A program made the translations under genes and the position numbers. A stretch of DNA of 64,000 nt from Myxocyprinus asiaticus (taxonomy: Eukaryota > Chordata > Actinopteri > Cypriniformes > Catostomidae). Shown piece after piece: positions 34,075 through 45,761 of the stretch. Positions within the stretch are counted from its first letter, which is position 1. Each line of letters starts with the position of its first letter. The DNA lies in assembly GCF_019703515.2 (NCBI RefSeq), contig NC_059385.1:31104001-31168000 (forward strand), given 5' to 3'. The notes beneath the pieces were generated by a model. That model was not told where the DNA came from. It did no database searches and saw nothing but the letters and a program-made list of their open reading frames with translations.

Positions 34075-34094
34075 GTGTATATATGTATATGTAT

Positions 34095-34147
<53 letters not shown>

Positions 34148-34155
34148 TGTATATG

Positions 34156-34242
<87 letters not shown>

Positions 34243-34264
34243 ATGTGTGTGTGTGTGTGTGTGT
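33789..34264. repeat. (TA)n/(TG)n array with 28-bp higher-order period
   Basis: About 455 bp of TA with regularly spaced TG steps is followed by (TG)n at 34246-34264. The word gtgtatatatgtatat recurs at 33849, 33877, 33905, 33933, 33963, 33981 and 34009, mostly 28 bp apart. Long open frames on both strands encode only alternating Tyr, Ile, Val and Cys or His, and are artefacts of the repeat. Confidence 0.95.
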
Positions 34265-34984
34265 AAACACAGACTCATGCAAAAATGGTGTGAACAGCTC
34301 CAAACTCACATGTCTTTGAGAGCGTGTGCGCAAAACAAGTTTCGTTAAAATTAAAAATAATAATATTATTTATTAATAAAAATTAGCCTATATTAAATCA
34401 ATCTTATTAAAAATAATAATAATAATGATTCTTTTTTTCATTAATTACAAAAATGAACCCCACCAAACCCGAAGTTATTCTTGGAAAAACTGCTCTGAAC
34501 CCGGCCCAGAACCCATCATGCTCGGGTTGGCTAGCAGACCTGTAGTTCACCTTAATATTCCCAAGTTTTAATTTTAGTTTGGAAAGTTTGGTCAAATATT
34601 ATGTTTGTATTAAATTATTTGTATTCTTATTATTACTGTGAATATTTTTAATAAAAATGCCATATGATTTTATTCATAGCTGTTAATTTAATAGTGGTGT
34701 TTTCTAAGGCAAGCATCAGTATTTGGCGATATTTGATCATGTCTGGGGTTAGGGATTGGAACAAACATATTAAACTTAGCTGCCAAACTATTCTTCTTTC
34801 TAAGGAATGATATCTCAAATTGCACTCATTGAGGAGAACTGTGCAGTTGTTTTTCTATGCTATCAGATTTCCAATTTTTGCAGAATGATAAAACCAACAA
34901 AAAGAAAATCCCATAGACCATTTCAAGGACTGTTCGTTGGTGACATCAAGTGATGTCATTGTTCCATGAACACTTCCTGCCTGT
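34265..34984. other. Intron sequence, nothing recognised
   Basis: AT-rich, with aataataataat tracts at 34355-34425. No coding or repeat family was identified. Confidence 0.4.
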
Positions 34985-35165
34985 CTAAACAGAGATTATT
35001 TAGCAGAGACGGGCCACTTCTGTTAAAATGAATGGGAGAAATTGGAACACCCAATGGCAGCCAACGGTCAACAGATGTAGAAAGGAAGTCCCGCCTTACA
35101 GGTAAAATAGCCAATCACCTTTTAAATACAGAAATCGCCTCTCAATCAACTCGAGAATGCTCATT
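34985..35165 (+). repeat. Dispersed repeat C, plus-strand copy
   Basis: The words agagattatttagcagagac, gggccacttctgttaaaatg, ggtcaacagatgtagaaagg and aatagccaatcacctttt recur in reverse orientation at 52975-53160. No termini or coding capacity are seen, so the family is unknown. Confidence 0.65.
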
Positions 35166-35227
35166 AGCAATACAATACAGTAAAATTGCATAATCTGAGT
35201 TAAAGACACATAAGTTATTATACCAGT

Positions 35228-35727
35228 TGTGATGGAATGACACGCCCCTCCCATGGATTATTGTCGCCCGCTGTGACTTTTCCCCGGAACCCTGGCACAA
35301 GTTAGATGCGATGCCGGGGATTGGAGCACGTGTTGCAACCTATGGGCCAGGATGTCGGGCCGCTATTCCCCCCAAATGCCGAAGCCCAGGGAATCCAGAC
35401 TGCTGGAGTGAAACTGTGCCCCCACGCGCCTCTGACCAAGGAGGGGAGCCTGTCGTGTCCACCAGGACCCTGTCCACTATCACCTGGACCTTCCCCTGTC
35501 TTCACTACACTTCCTTCACAAAGCCCTTTCCAACACGAAGGCCCCTGATTCCCCTTTGTTTTGGACATTTTAAAGAAATGCCTCTCCGAGGCCTGACACC
35601 ATACCCACTGTGTCTGTCTCTTACTCACCCAGCCACACAGTGTTGTCAGATTTTACTGCTTATTGGAATTATGTTCTTTTATAGTGACCAACCATTGTGG
35701 AGATTCCGGTCTTTCCCAATCAAGTAG
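35228..35727 (+). other. GC-rich insertion with open frames, possible LTR or retroelement piece
   Basis: The base composition changes sharply to GC-rich between tgtgatggaatgacacgccc (35229) and about 35640. Overlapping frames (35306-35548 and 35311-35727 +) are Pro-rich and unrelated to any domain I know. The TGTG start and GC richness recall a retroelement LTR or untranslated region. This is a guess from composition, and no matching second copy is in the window. Confidence 0.3.
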
Positions 35728-35976
35728 ATAGGAGCTGCACTTTTATGACACTTGTTAACATAGAAAAATAGCTGCCCAAACTGCCCAAGAGTGTTCCAAA
35801 GACGGCTCCAAGTGGACTAACTTACCTTCAAATCAAATCAAATACCTTTATTGTCACTGAACCATATACACAAGTGCAACAGTGGGTGAAAGTCTTGGGT
35901 GCAGTTCCAAGCAACATAGCAGTATGACAATTACAATAAACATCTGATTTACACATAACACAGTTTACACATCTTG

Positions 35977-37389
35977 TTACACAACACAATATACACCTAA
36001 TAATATACAAAATACAGTATACTCAAAATAAGAAGACTGTATACAACTGTATGCCGTTCGCACCACCCTTTGCAGGGCTTTGCGGTTGAGGGTGGTGCTG
36101 TTGCCGTACCAGGCAGTGATGCAGCCAGTCAGGATGCTCTCTACAATGCTGGTGTAGAACCGTGTGAGGATGTGGTGGTTCATTCCAAACTTCCTCAGCT
36201 GTCTCAGGAAGAAGAGGCGCTGGTGAGCCTTCTTCACAATGGCCTCAGTGTGGACGGACCATGTGAGTTCCTCAGTGATGTGGACACTGAGGAACTTGAA
36301 GCTGCTGACTCTCTCCACCGGTGCTCCATTGATGAGGATGGGGCTGTGTTCTCTGTCTTTTCTCCTGAAGTCCACAACAAGCTCCTTGGTCTTACTGACG
36401 TTGAGGGAGAGCTTGTGCTCCTGACACCAGTGTGTCAGAGTGTGCACCTCCTCTCTGTAGGCTGTTTCATCATTGTCAGTGATCAAACCTACCACCGCAG
36501 TATCATCAGCAAACTTAATGATGGCATTGGAGCTATGTGTTGCCACACGGTCATGTGTGTACAGGGAATACAGGAGTGGGCTGTGAACACAGCCCTGTGG
36601 GGCTCCAGTGTTGAGGGTCAGTAATGAGGAGATGTTGCTGCCCATTCTAACCACCTGTTGTCTGCTTGAGAGGAAGTCCAGGATCCAGCTGCACAGCGAG
36701 CTGTTTAAACCCAAAGCCCGGAGTTTCACATCAAGCTTGGAGGGCACTATGTTGTTGAATGCTGAGCTGTAGTCTACAAACAGCATTCTCACATATGTAT
36801 TCCTTTTTTCCAGGTGGGAGAGAGCAGTGTGTAGAGTATGTGCAATGGCATCATCAGTGGAACGGTTGCTTCTGTAAGCAAACTGTAGTGGGTCCAGTGA
36901 GGCAGGCAGAACAGAGCAGATGTAATCTCTGATTAGCCTCTCAAAGAATTTGCTGATGATGGGGTTCAGAGCAACGGGACGGCAGTCATTTAAGCAAGTG
37001 ATTTTGAGTTGCTTTGGTACAGGCACAGTGGTGGACGTTTTAAAGCATGTGGGGACCACAGACAAGGAGAGGGAAAGGTTGAAAATGTCCGTAAAAACAC
37101 CAGCCAGTTGGTTCACGCACACTCTGATGACGCGGCCCAGGATGCCGTCTGGACCCGCGGCTTTATGGATATTCACCCATCAGAAAGATTGGGTTATGTC
37201 CGCTACAGAAACGGAGAGTGAACTAACCTCTGTAGCTTCGGTCACAAGAGCTCTCTCTGCGAGGGCGGTGTTATTTCCATCGATACGAGCATAAAAAGTA
37301 TTAATCTCATCCGAGAGAGAGGCAGCGGTGTTCACGCCGGAGTTTTTATTCCCTTTGAAGTCCTTGATGATATTAATTTCCTGCCACAT
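35977..37389 (-). pseudogene. LINE reverse transcriptase
   Basis: The 399-codon open frame (37176-35977) starts [17 protein letters not shown], then shows [28 protein letters not shown] (first palm aspartate, about residue 134), [15 protein letters not shown] and FADDTAVVG (catalytic, residues 222-225). The thumb-like tail runs to [17 protein letters not shown]. The final residues after RVVRTA read into the 3' UTR, because the normal stop is lost. The preceding frame 37180-37389 (SLSDEINTFYARID) belongs to the linker, and a frame shift or stop separates the two near 37178. This is the longest intact TE domain in the window. Confidence 0.85.
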
Positions 37390-38679
37390 TCTTCTAGAGT
37401 TGGTGTTGAACTGTCCTTCAATCTTGTCCCTGTACTGGCATTTGGCTGCTCTGATAGTTTTGCGGAGGGCATAACTGGCTTGTTTATGCTCCTCCGCATT
37501 CCCGGAATTAAAAGCGGAGGTCAGTGCATTAAGTGCCGCACGAATATCACTATTAATCCACGGTTTCTGGTTAGGGTAGATCCGTATTGTTTTGGTTTAA
37601 ACTACATCTATGCACTTCCTGATGAAAAACGTTACGGTATCAGCGTAGCCCTCGATGTCGTCATCAGAGGCGGACCGGAACATCTCCCAGTCCACGTGAT
37701 CAAAACAGTCCTGTAGCATAGAATCTGGTTGGTGAGAGTGGTCTGATTTGCCAAATGGTGGGCGAGGAGGGATTTGTAACCATCCCAGAAGGGAGAGTAG
37801 CAATGGTCCAAAACCCCTCATGTGTTGCAAGTGATGTGTTGGAAGTATTTTGGTGCGATTGATTTGAAGTTGGCTTTGTTGAGGTTCCCGGTCACAATGA
37901 ACACGGCCTCAGGGTGCGCGGTTTCCTGCTCACTTATACTCCCATACAGTTCCTTGAGTGCCCGGTCTGTGTCGGCTTGTTGGGGGATGTACACAGCTGT
38001 GATAATGACCGCTGTGAATTCCCTCGGTAGCCAGAATGGTCAACACAGAAGCATGAGAAATTCTAGATCAGGAGAGCAGAAAGACTTGATAGAATGTACA
38101 TTCCTCTAATCACACCAGGATTTGTTGATCATAAAACATGCACCACCTCTTCTGCTTTTACCTGAGAGGTCTTTCACTCTGTCCACTTGGTGCACTGAGA
38201 ACCCCACGGGTTAGATGGCTGAGTCTGGAATCTCTGTAGACATCCAAGTTTCTGTAAGGCAGATAATGCAGCAGTCCCTCATCTCTTGTTGGAAAGAGAT
38301 CCACGCTCTCAGCTCACAGAGCTTGTTGTCCAGAGACTGAAAATTTGTCAGTAGAATGCTGGGTAGCAGGGGTCAATTTGCACGACATCTTAGTCTGACG
38401 AGAATGCCGGATCTCCTTTCCCTTTTCCGGCTATGTTTCCGCAGCCGGGCAGCCAGACAAAGGGCTCCGCTGTCGTGAAAACAGCAGGTCGGTATTGAGG
38501 AATTGTAAGTCCGGTTTTCAGTGTGCTATTGAAGAAATAGTGTCCAAAAGTGTTTGTCTATCGTAGACAATAAGGCAGACAACATCCAAGATGAAAAGCA
38601 CAAGAATTGTAGACAAAACAAACAAAAAACTGCAACATTGGGTCGGAGCTCGCAGCACAGCTGCCATACTCGTCGCCAT
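37390..38679 (-). pseudogene. LINE endonuclease and N-terminal part
   Basis: Read on the minus strand, MATSMAAVLRAP and VYDRQTLLDTISS begin the frame, with a stop soon after. Further on, eroded endonuclease motifs appear: CLTETW near 38275, RRGGACFMINKSW near 38130, FTAVIITAVYIPP near 37985, and RPPFGKSDHS near 37760, which holds the SDH signature of the endonuclease end. They lie in different frames. The catalytic residues are recognisable by motif only. Confidence 0.7.
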
Positions 38680-38740
38680 CTTGAAGCATGAACCTTGAAA
38701 AAGAGACTTTGTTGAAAGGATCCGGAAATACATGTTTGTT

Positions 38741-40647
38741 TACATTCTTGAAATGGTCTATTCTTGCATTTAAGGAGGGACCCAATTCACTTCTAGAGAC
38801 CAGAATATCAGTAGAGACTTAAGAGTGAGCTCTTTTGTATTGCACTGTTGAGCAACCACCCACAACACCCTAGCATTGTGTGAGTGGATTTTGCATGGAC
38901 AAGCATCACTTACATTTTCTTCAGAAAACCCTCATTTTATCCTATTATACCCTCAGGTCACTGGCAAACTGTTATCAGCCCCTGCCAGAACTGTTTAGAC
39001 TTCAGCCATGTGAAAGTCTGTTTTATAATGTCTAGGGAGAGAACTTGATTGTAACCGTTGTAGTGCAGTGGAAGTATGCTTTTCTGGGTTTTATCTGCAT
39101 GGGTTTTGCTCTGAGCATTGCATGTAGTAAAGCACTTTTGTGGTAAGTGTATGGTGTTCAGTTCAAGATTTGTAAGAATCATGCTTTCATGTTTTTGGAA
39201 ATAGTTGTATTAGCCTTATGTATACTCTGGTTTGTTTTTCTTTCTGCATTCCCAGCACAATTGTACAAAATATTTGAGACAATTATTGGTTCCTTTTGGT
39301 TTATTTATATTTTTTGCATTGTGATATTATCCCATTATTTTGTAGTATTACCATGTGTTAACTTTCCCTTGTGTCAGTTCCAAAATCTACCAATAGATTT
39401 GTTAATGGATAGTAAACATTTTCTATTTTCAGTTTTGTTTTTTGTTTTTTTCAAGTTTAAGCAAGTTTGAGGACATGTTGTATAAAGTAAGTATTTTAAA
39501 AAACCCATATCGGTCGACCACTAGTTTTTATAGACCCATAGTATTTAAAAATTGCAGTAGAATTTGTTGTACTATGTTTCATTTATGCTGATTTAAAAAA
39601 ATAAAAAATAAAAACATTGCATCACAGGTATTTTTAACGGCAATATAATACATATACAGTATGTGAAACAACACAAATGTAGGCTTCTTTTTCTTTATGC
39701 AAAATATAATTGCTTTTGACAAATAGTGTATGTTGATGTTCTTTATGGATAGATAATAACAGATCTTTTTATAGGCCGTTTCATCTGTACTTATGTAACA
39801 GTACTGTTTTGAAATATTTTATCGTGGACTGAGCTCTTCTCTCCTGTCAAAACCCATTTCATTGTATTGGTTTCATAGATCCCTCATCTCTCCATCCAAC
39901 TGCATTTCCATGGCCGTAGAGAATAGTCAATTAATTTTCAGAGCTCAGGTTGATAAGTGGAGAATTTAAAATCTGTTTGGTTGGATTTATTCTTATTACC
40001 ACAGACACAGACTACCTGCACAGCAGGTTATAATTCATTAAATTCTGAAATTTTTTTAGGGTTTGTAGTAAATTCAGTTTTAGGCCCACATTTTCCCCTA
40101 GAGAGTTTTGGCTCATATTAGTTTTAATGAGCATCTGACACGTTATGCCTTGAGAGAATTGCATTAATTCTGTCATCTTGCTTTTTTTTTCTTTTTTTTT
40201 CCTCTTAATATTTGAAAAGTCAGTTTTGTTGAGAAAGTTTGACAAGAACATAAGTTCAACAGCAATTATTATTTTTTTGTTGGGCAGTAAGATAATGGTA
40301 ATTAAGCTATTAGTTTAACTACAAGTAGCCAGGCAACATTGCTCTTTTCAATATCATGCTCTTCCAAAGCAAATGAGTCATGATTTTTTAAATGATTAAA
40401 TAGAGATAGCATTGTCAAATGCTACAACATTACATTTTTCCTGACAATATTTTAAGCAAGTTATATCCACAAATCACTCTTAAGTTGTTTCAAATAATTA
40501 GTTAAATCATTTGCAAACCGGTAAGACTGTAAAATTAAAATAAAATAAATTGAACATTTGTCAAATTTATCAAAATAAACATTCAAAAGCAAACACTGTG
40601 CATTTGAATTTTATATGTATACCAAGCACTGAGGATGACTTTGCATA
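38741..40647. other. Intron sequence, no gene recognised
   Basis: Near 39500-39525 the wording cccatatcggtcgaccacta recalls a DNA transposon end. The frame 39147-39470 + is Phe/Ile/Leu-rich because of base composition. Nothing else was identified. Confidence 0.35.
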
Positions 40648-41110
40648 CCAAATGCAAATTTGTGCTGCAATTTCTGGCCGTGATCAACATATTAAATCTA
40701 AACAATGGATTCCTAACGAGCCATTCACACCTGAAGCGAACATTCGTGCTGAATCGTGCACCGACAATGCGGAGCTGTTTTTACAGTGAGTGTGTCATTT
40801 TGTTTCTTCACTTGCCGATGAAATGCCCTGACCAATAAAATATGAACTTTGGATTACTTTTGATCATGTCAAGAGCTGTTACCAAAATGCGTTTGGTGTG
40901 CAAAGGCCTGAAGAGCCAACTGGCTGCGATTTGCCTCTCATAAACGCGATGCCTTTGGGGTGCAAAGTCCTTCACCGTGAAGCTAAAAATAAAGCTTAGC
41001 TTTGTCTGCACGTGATTCGGCAAGAATGTTCGCTCCAGGTGTGATGGCTCGTTAGGAATCCATTGTTTTGATTCAAAATGTTGATGGTGGCGAAAATTTG
41101 CATTCGGTTT
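40648..41110. repeat. Foldback element with long imperfect inverted arms
   Basis: The left arm about 40648-40760 pairs with 41005-41110. The strongest block is aacaatggattcctaacgag plus ccattcacacctgaagcgaa on the left against the complement of 41010-41070 on the right. About 60 bp match at roughly 85 % by eye, and the outer part matches with indels. The spacer is about 245 bp. No transposase is encoded. It is probably a MITE. Confidence 0.7.
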
Positions 41111-41307
41111 TGGAGGTCTTTGCCGTTACGTCTTGCTCTTATATCAGTGTCTTGCAGGATAAGCAATGCGTTTTAAAACACTGTCAAGATATTAGTTCAG
41201 TTTGGAAAAGTGCGTCTATTGAAGGGAATATTTTCTCATTTTACTTTTTTACTTAAAATAGTGAATATGAATTCACTAAATCTTTTGATTTTATATTGGC
41301 ATGTAAG

Positions 41308-42495
41308 TTTAAAGGTGCACTCAGTAACTATTATGTTTGTGTCATCTTGGACTTACAGTGACACATAGTGGTGTGGATGCAGCATCATTCAAAATCAATA
41401 GTTTTCAGTTACAGATGCCATTGTAGAAATTCACTAATTTGCCGTGCAAAGGCAAAAGTCCGTAACATCGTTTTTGGTCGAAAATGAGTTATTGATATTT
41501 TTGAGACATTCAAGGCCTCCTTTATCATGTGGATAAGTATCTTGAGTCAATTTCGTTATTTTTTCGAGAAAATAATGGGTTGTCTTAACAGTAACTTCCA
41601 AAAGCCCAGGAGAAACCAAGGCAGAACTTTGAGATTGGCCAATCCATCCACCAGTCAGAGAGCTGTGCATTGGAGCATGGTAGCCAAACTTAACCCTTGA
41701 TTAACCAGCTGTGGCACTACCTTGTAGGCCTGTGGCTGTATTTATTATCTCTTATTCCAATCCCATACATTTTAAATTTGTACATGATTTGTTATATCTT
41801 TGCATTCCAATATTAATTAAATTATGTTTACTCATTAGAAATATCTTGTATTTATTAATATAAGTGTCACCTATCTGCAGTCAACCTGTTAGTTTTGCTG
41901 CACACCAACTGAAGATATTCTTTACCGCTGTGGAGGTATGTGTCATCTCTAATGTATTAAAAATGCCATCAGAATACAACCAAAGCACAGGATAGCAATA
42001 AGTACATGGCTATAAGTAATTGTAAATCATCCAGAATAAATGCCATGATCACTAGATTTTATACAGGTGTTACTATAATGATTTTGTAAATGGTGATCAG
42101 TAACAAAATATTGATAATGTGGAAGTTACTGCCTTTTGCCTTGGCGTGAATTCTCACTTTTTGTAGACAATACAAAGGCAGAGTACAGTAACTTCATAAT
42201 AGGGGTCAAAAAAAAGTTTGAGCTCAAGATTTTTTTATGTTGATAAATTTCATTACTAAAACATCTAATTGCCAGATTTCCAGTGTCCTACCTATAATAC
42301 ATTTGGCTGGATAATTAAAAAACTTTGAAGTCATTTTTCTCAGTTCCACACTCTAGCGAGTTAAGGTCTTTTGCCTTTGTAGGGCAGTATTCACAATCCG
42401 CCATAATTAATTTAATCCAACAGTGAAAGTGTCCAATAACAGGGTGGTTACTGAGATTAAGTATTATTCAGTATTCAGCTGGTCATGTGATGCTA
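41308..42495 (+). repeat. Dispersed repeat A, copy split by a TIR element
   Basis: 41308-41440 and 42386-42495 together match 14786-15015, with the same order and orientation: tgcactcagtaactatt, gttttcagttac and then ccaataacagggtggttact. The break falls inside the word that reads ttcactattcacagg in the other copy. Confidence 0.75.
41441..42385. mobile_element. TIR element inserted in repeat A
   Basis: The left end reads gccgtgcaaaggcaaaagtc and the complement of the right end reads gccctacaaaggcaaaagac. They match in 22 of 26 positions. The 8 bases on each side (actaattt and agtattca) can each be aligned with actattca of the unoccupied copy at 14786, suggesting an eroded 8-bp duplication and a hAT-like origin. 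No transposase frame was found in the 945 bp. Confidence 0.7.
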
Positions 42496-43250
42496 AAATT
42501 AAATATTAATTTACTGGATAACCATAAACTACCATTAAAAATGTATTTTTTAAAATAATAGTTTAGAAACATATAACCAGTGACTATTAAAACATACTAT
42601 TTAAAAAATTACAATATTAATTTAAAATACTTAAAATGTATGTAATCACCATATGTACAGTATATAACATAAGTATTTTTCAGCCGGGCAGAATTATTAA
42701 TATTTCTATTCTAGTTTCACCATTGCCCTCTGCTAGGCTGATTTTTAGTCCCACTCCATCCCGGATGGGTCTTTTTGAACTTTAATGAACAGTAGTTTTT
42801 GTTAGTTTTACAAGTAAATGAAAGGAACTGTGTTTAATATGCCCTAAAATAATAATAATAAAAGTTATTCAAACATTACTTTTCATGATTCAGACTTTGT
42901 TTAAAGTTTTGTGGGCGTATTGAATCGTGAGTTTAGTACCGTGAACCGAACCAAATCCTTACACCTTTCATAATTTCTGTTTTTGTTTTTTTATCATATT
43001 TTTTATAAAATACAGGACAAATTTTTTAATCTGATTTATCGATTTATCGAAGAAATAATCAAAGATTAATCGATTGTCAAAATAATCTTGAGTTGCATCC
43101 CTAGTTAACAGCCAGGAATGTTCTTTGCAATAAACAATATAACACAGTGCTGTTTGGTTTATATTTATTCATTGTGCCCTATGGAGCTAAATTCATGACT
43201 AAAGTATTTGAAGCATAAAAGCATGTTGAATTGTTCTAATCGAAAAAGTA
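42496..43250. other. Intron sequence, transposon-end remnant
   Basis: The stretch around 43020-43105 (cgatttatcgaagaaataat and gagttgcatccctag) looks like the eroded end of a DNA transposon. No gene was recognised. Confidence 0.4.
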
Positions 43251-43335
43251 AATGCATTGTATTATCAGTGCTTGCATTTAAATGCATTGAATTTACAGTG
43301 CTTGCATTTAAATGCGTTGCATTTACAGTGCTTGC
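43251..43335 (+). repeat. 30-bp tandem repeat, about three copies
   Basis: The unit cagtgcttgcatttaaatgc plus attgaattta repeats at 30-bp spacing. Two units are nearly complete and partial units lie on both sides. A few substitutions separate them. Confidence 0.85.
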
Positions 43336-45705
43336 ATGTTGCTGAAATTTAACATGGTTGTATTTTTAAGCATTGAATATTTCATTTGGAAACATTTTAC
43401 AACTAATTTCATCATTAAAAATTAAACAATAAATATTCACCTTCTAAAGTTTGTTTCCAAAATATTCAGTTCATTTGAAAATACTATCTAGAGTTTTCGA
43501 CAGGTAAAATTCAGCCCATTCTATTTCGCTTAACAAAATTTGCTTCCTCAAATTCAGTGGTTGCAGGAAAGAGTACCGATGCACAATCTCAACCTGGTGC
43601 TATTCATTCTCACCATTAGGTGGTGCAATGCAGACGGGTGTTGACTGCTGAAGACCAAAGCTACAGGTAGAGAGAACAGCCATGTACATTTTGATAGTTT
43701 GTTTTTCAATTTGATAAGAAATGAGCAGAAAAAATAAAATAAAATAATATATTACAATAAAAATAATAAATGAATGAATGAAAAATTAATTAGGCCTAAA
43801 GCAATAAACAATAGGCCTACCTTTATTCACAAGTTGGTATAAAGTGGCCGCATGATATAGTATTAAATTCAGAAGGAATGATGTCGAAGTTATACTGTAT
43901 CTACGGGGAAATTTACCATCTTGGCGCGTCTTCCCACATTCCTTCTCTTTACTAATTCCCATCTTCTTCTCTGACACTGAAGGGCGCTGTCACGCGCACA
44001 TTGTTATGCATTGATTATCAGTTTGGGTGCAAAGCGCAGATCTTTGCTTAATCAGTTAATGTTTGTACATTTACTCTATGTTAGTGCTTCCACCACCCTA
44101 TTGTGCACATGAAATAGGCCTGCCAACACGTTAACCTCTTTATACTTTTTATACAGTCGTCACAGACCCTAGAAGCTTGCAGCCCAATGGTCGACCCACA
44201 TATGATAAATGAAAAATTGCAAATGCATATTTGATGAACAAAGCAGTGATTGTGTAAAAACAGTAGATTGTAGCCTCCAGCACAAAAATAATTGCAAAAC
44301 TATGTATTGAATTATGTAGTTAATTAGTTTGATTATTTAAGAATATAATTTTGAACATTTCTCAGCGAGCTAAATTACAAGTATTTCTAAAGTTATGCAC
44401 AAATCTATGAATGAGCCACACTATACGGTCAGATTTCAGTTCTTCATAATGGACAGCAAAGAAGCACTTAAAAGTGCGTTGTGCATTCATGTTAAGTGCA
44501 TGTTTGGGAAACGCACGAGGAAAAGGAAAGAACGTTCGCAACTTTACATGGAGAGAACGCTCTTAAGAGCTAAGACCCATAGTTATCAGAAAAGCATGCA
44601 TGCTTTCTCCGTTTCAGTTTTAAGTGCTTAGAAGCAATGGCAGCTTAGAAAGAAAAGGCATGCAAAGAAAATAGTGCAAAACAACATACATAAATTAAGA
44701 GAAATATCAAGAGATATAAAGCTCTCACTCCCTCATTACACATGCATTTTGTGCAGTGTAGGCGGTGATTGCGTCACGGTTTCAGGGGCAGCCATTGCCA
44801 TATTTACAGTGAACAAAAACTCCATTGCGCACAATACACACACATATTTGTATTTACTAAAACCAACATAATTAAACACAAATTTCGTTATCCACAGTCG
44901 TTTTGTATCTGTCTTACCTCAAGGAGAAGTGCCCTGTCAACAGTTTTTGTTTAATTAAGATGCAGTTGACAACAGATTTTTAACTGGGCTCACTTTGTTT
45001 CTTTAACTGTTGCACTTCATATAGTAGTTAAATAAAATCAGCAGAGAGTAAGTTAAATAATAGAAGTCAGTTGAATCATAATTGTTTGTTACATGAGGTA
45101 AACAAATGATAAAATAAAAATGGCACTTGTGTTTATTGTTGATTTGTCTGTCTTTGATTTGCCTACGAGAAAACCTGATGCATTTATTTTTATTTGTTGT
45201 TTATAATTTCATTCGAATTAAGTGAAATATTTTTGGGTATGGTTTATGATTAGCATTGATGACATTGAAATCAGTTCATTTTAAAATTAGGTTTCATTTT
45301 GTAGTTTAGTTTAACCTGGCAAATCTACATTTGCTGTCATATGCTCCCAAGCCCTGGCTTTCAAATAGTATCTCTTTATGAGATTTTCGAAGGATTATGT
45401 AGTTCGGGAATTTTAACTACATGTGTCTTTTCTTTCATGTTTTCAGCAATCTGATATGAGCTTAGTAAATTGTTGTATGATTGGCTGTGAATAATAAGCC
45501 TTTCAATGACTGCTGCAGCGGCTCAGAAAAATATAAAATATTTTTACCTCTTGTGGCACCTGTCGTGAAGAGCCATGCACGTGAAAGTGCCTGGATATTG
45601 GGTGCACGAGCACCGCTTGCATGCTGCCTCCATGCTGCTAGCAAAACCGCCTGCGATTTGCCGCTTTCCATGTGCCTCTCATTGAAAATGAACTAGATAC
45701 TCGTA
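43336..45705. other. Intron sequence, no gene recognised
   Basis: The frame 44395-44631 + is basic (GKRTRKRKERSQL) but has no known family. AT-rich throughout. About 45580-45700 has CG-rich, repeat-like wording and leads into the palindrome at 45706. Confidence 0.35.
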
Positions 45706-45761
45706 AAAGCGAATGTTCTAAAGGCTTGCTAGTGTGTATCGGCCTTTAGAACATTCGCTTT
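45706..45761. repeat. Perfect 20-bp palindromic hairpin
   Basis: aaagcgaatgttctaaaggc at 45706-45725 and its exact complement at 45742-45761 are separated by 16 bases. The surrounding wording (about 45580-45830) resembles the foldback element at 40648 in its gcgatttgcctctcat-type words, so this is probably the tip of a related MITE. Confidence 0.85.

Larger units (their letters stand above)
35828..38740 (-). mobile_element. LINE of the CR1/L2/Rex1 (jockey) group, nearly full length
   Basis: On the minus strand it reads a start near 38679 (MATSMAAVLRAP), an apurinic-type endonuclease (about 38400-37600), a linker and reverse transcriptase (37389-35977). The 3' end carries caataaaggtatttgattt followed by a short TTTGA-repeat tail at 35828-35846. 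A simple-repeat tail and single EN-RT frame are typical of this group. About 2.9 kb is close to full length for the protein-coding part. Frameshifts in the endonuclease make it inactive. Confidence 0.8.

Noticed and set aside
33656..34348. Long open frames on both strands (up to 225 codons)
   Set aside because: They encode only Tyr/Ile/Val/Cys/His alternations because the DNA is a TA/TG repeat; not genes.
36070..36624. Plus-strand 184-codon frame
   Set aside because: Lies antisense to the LINE RT, which has recognisable motifs; a shadow of that frame.
43000..43105. Possible conserved regulatory element
   Set aside because: The wording matches a decayed DNA transposon end, so conservation is not implied.
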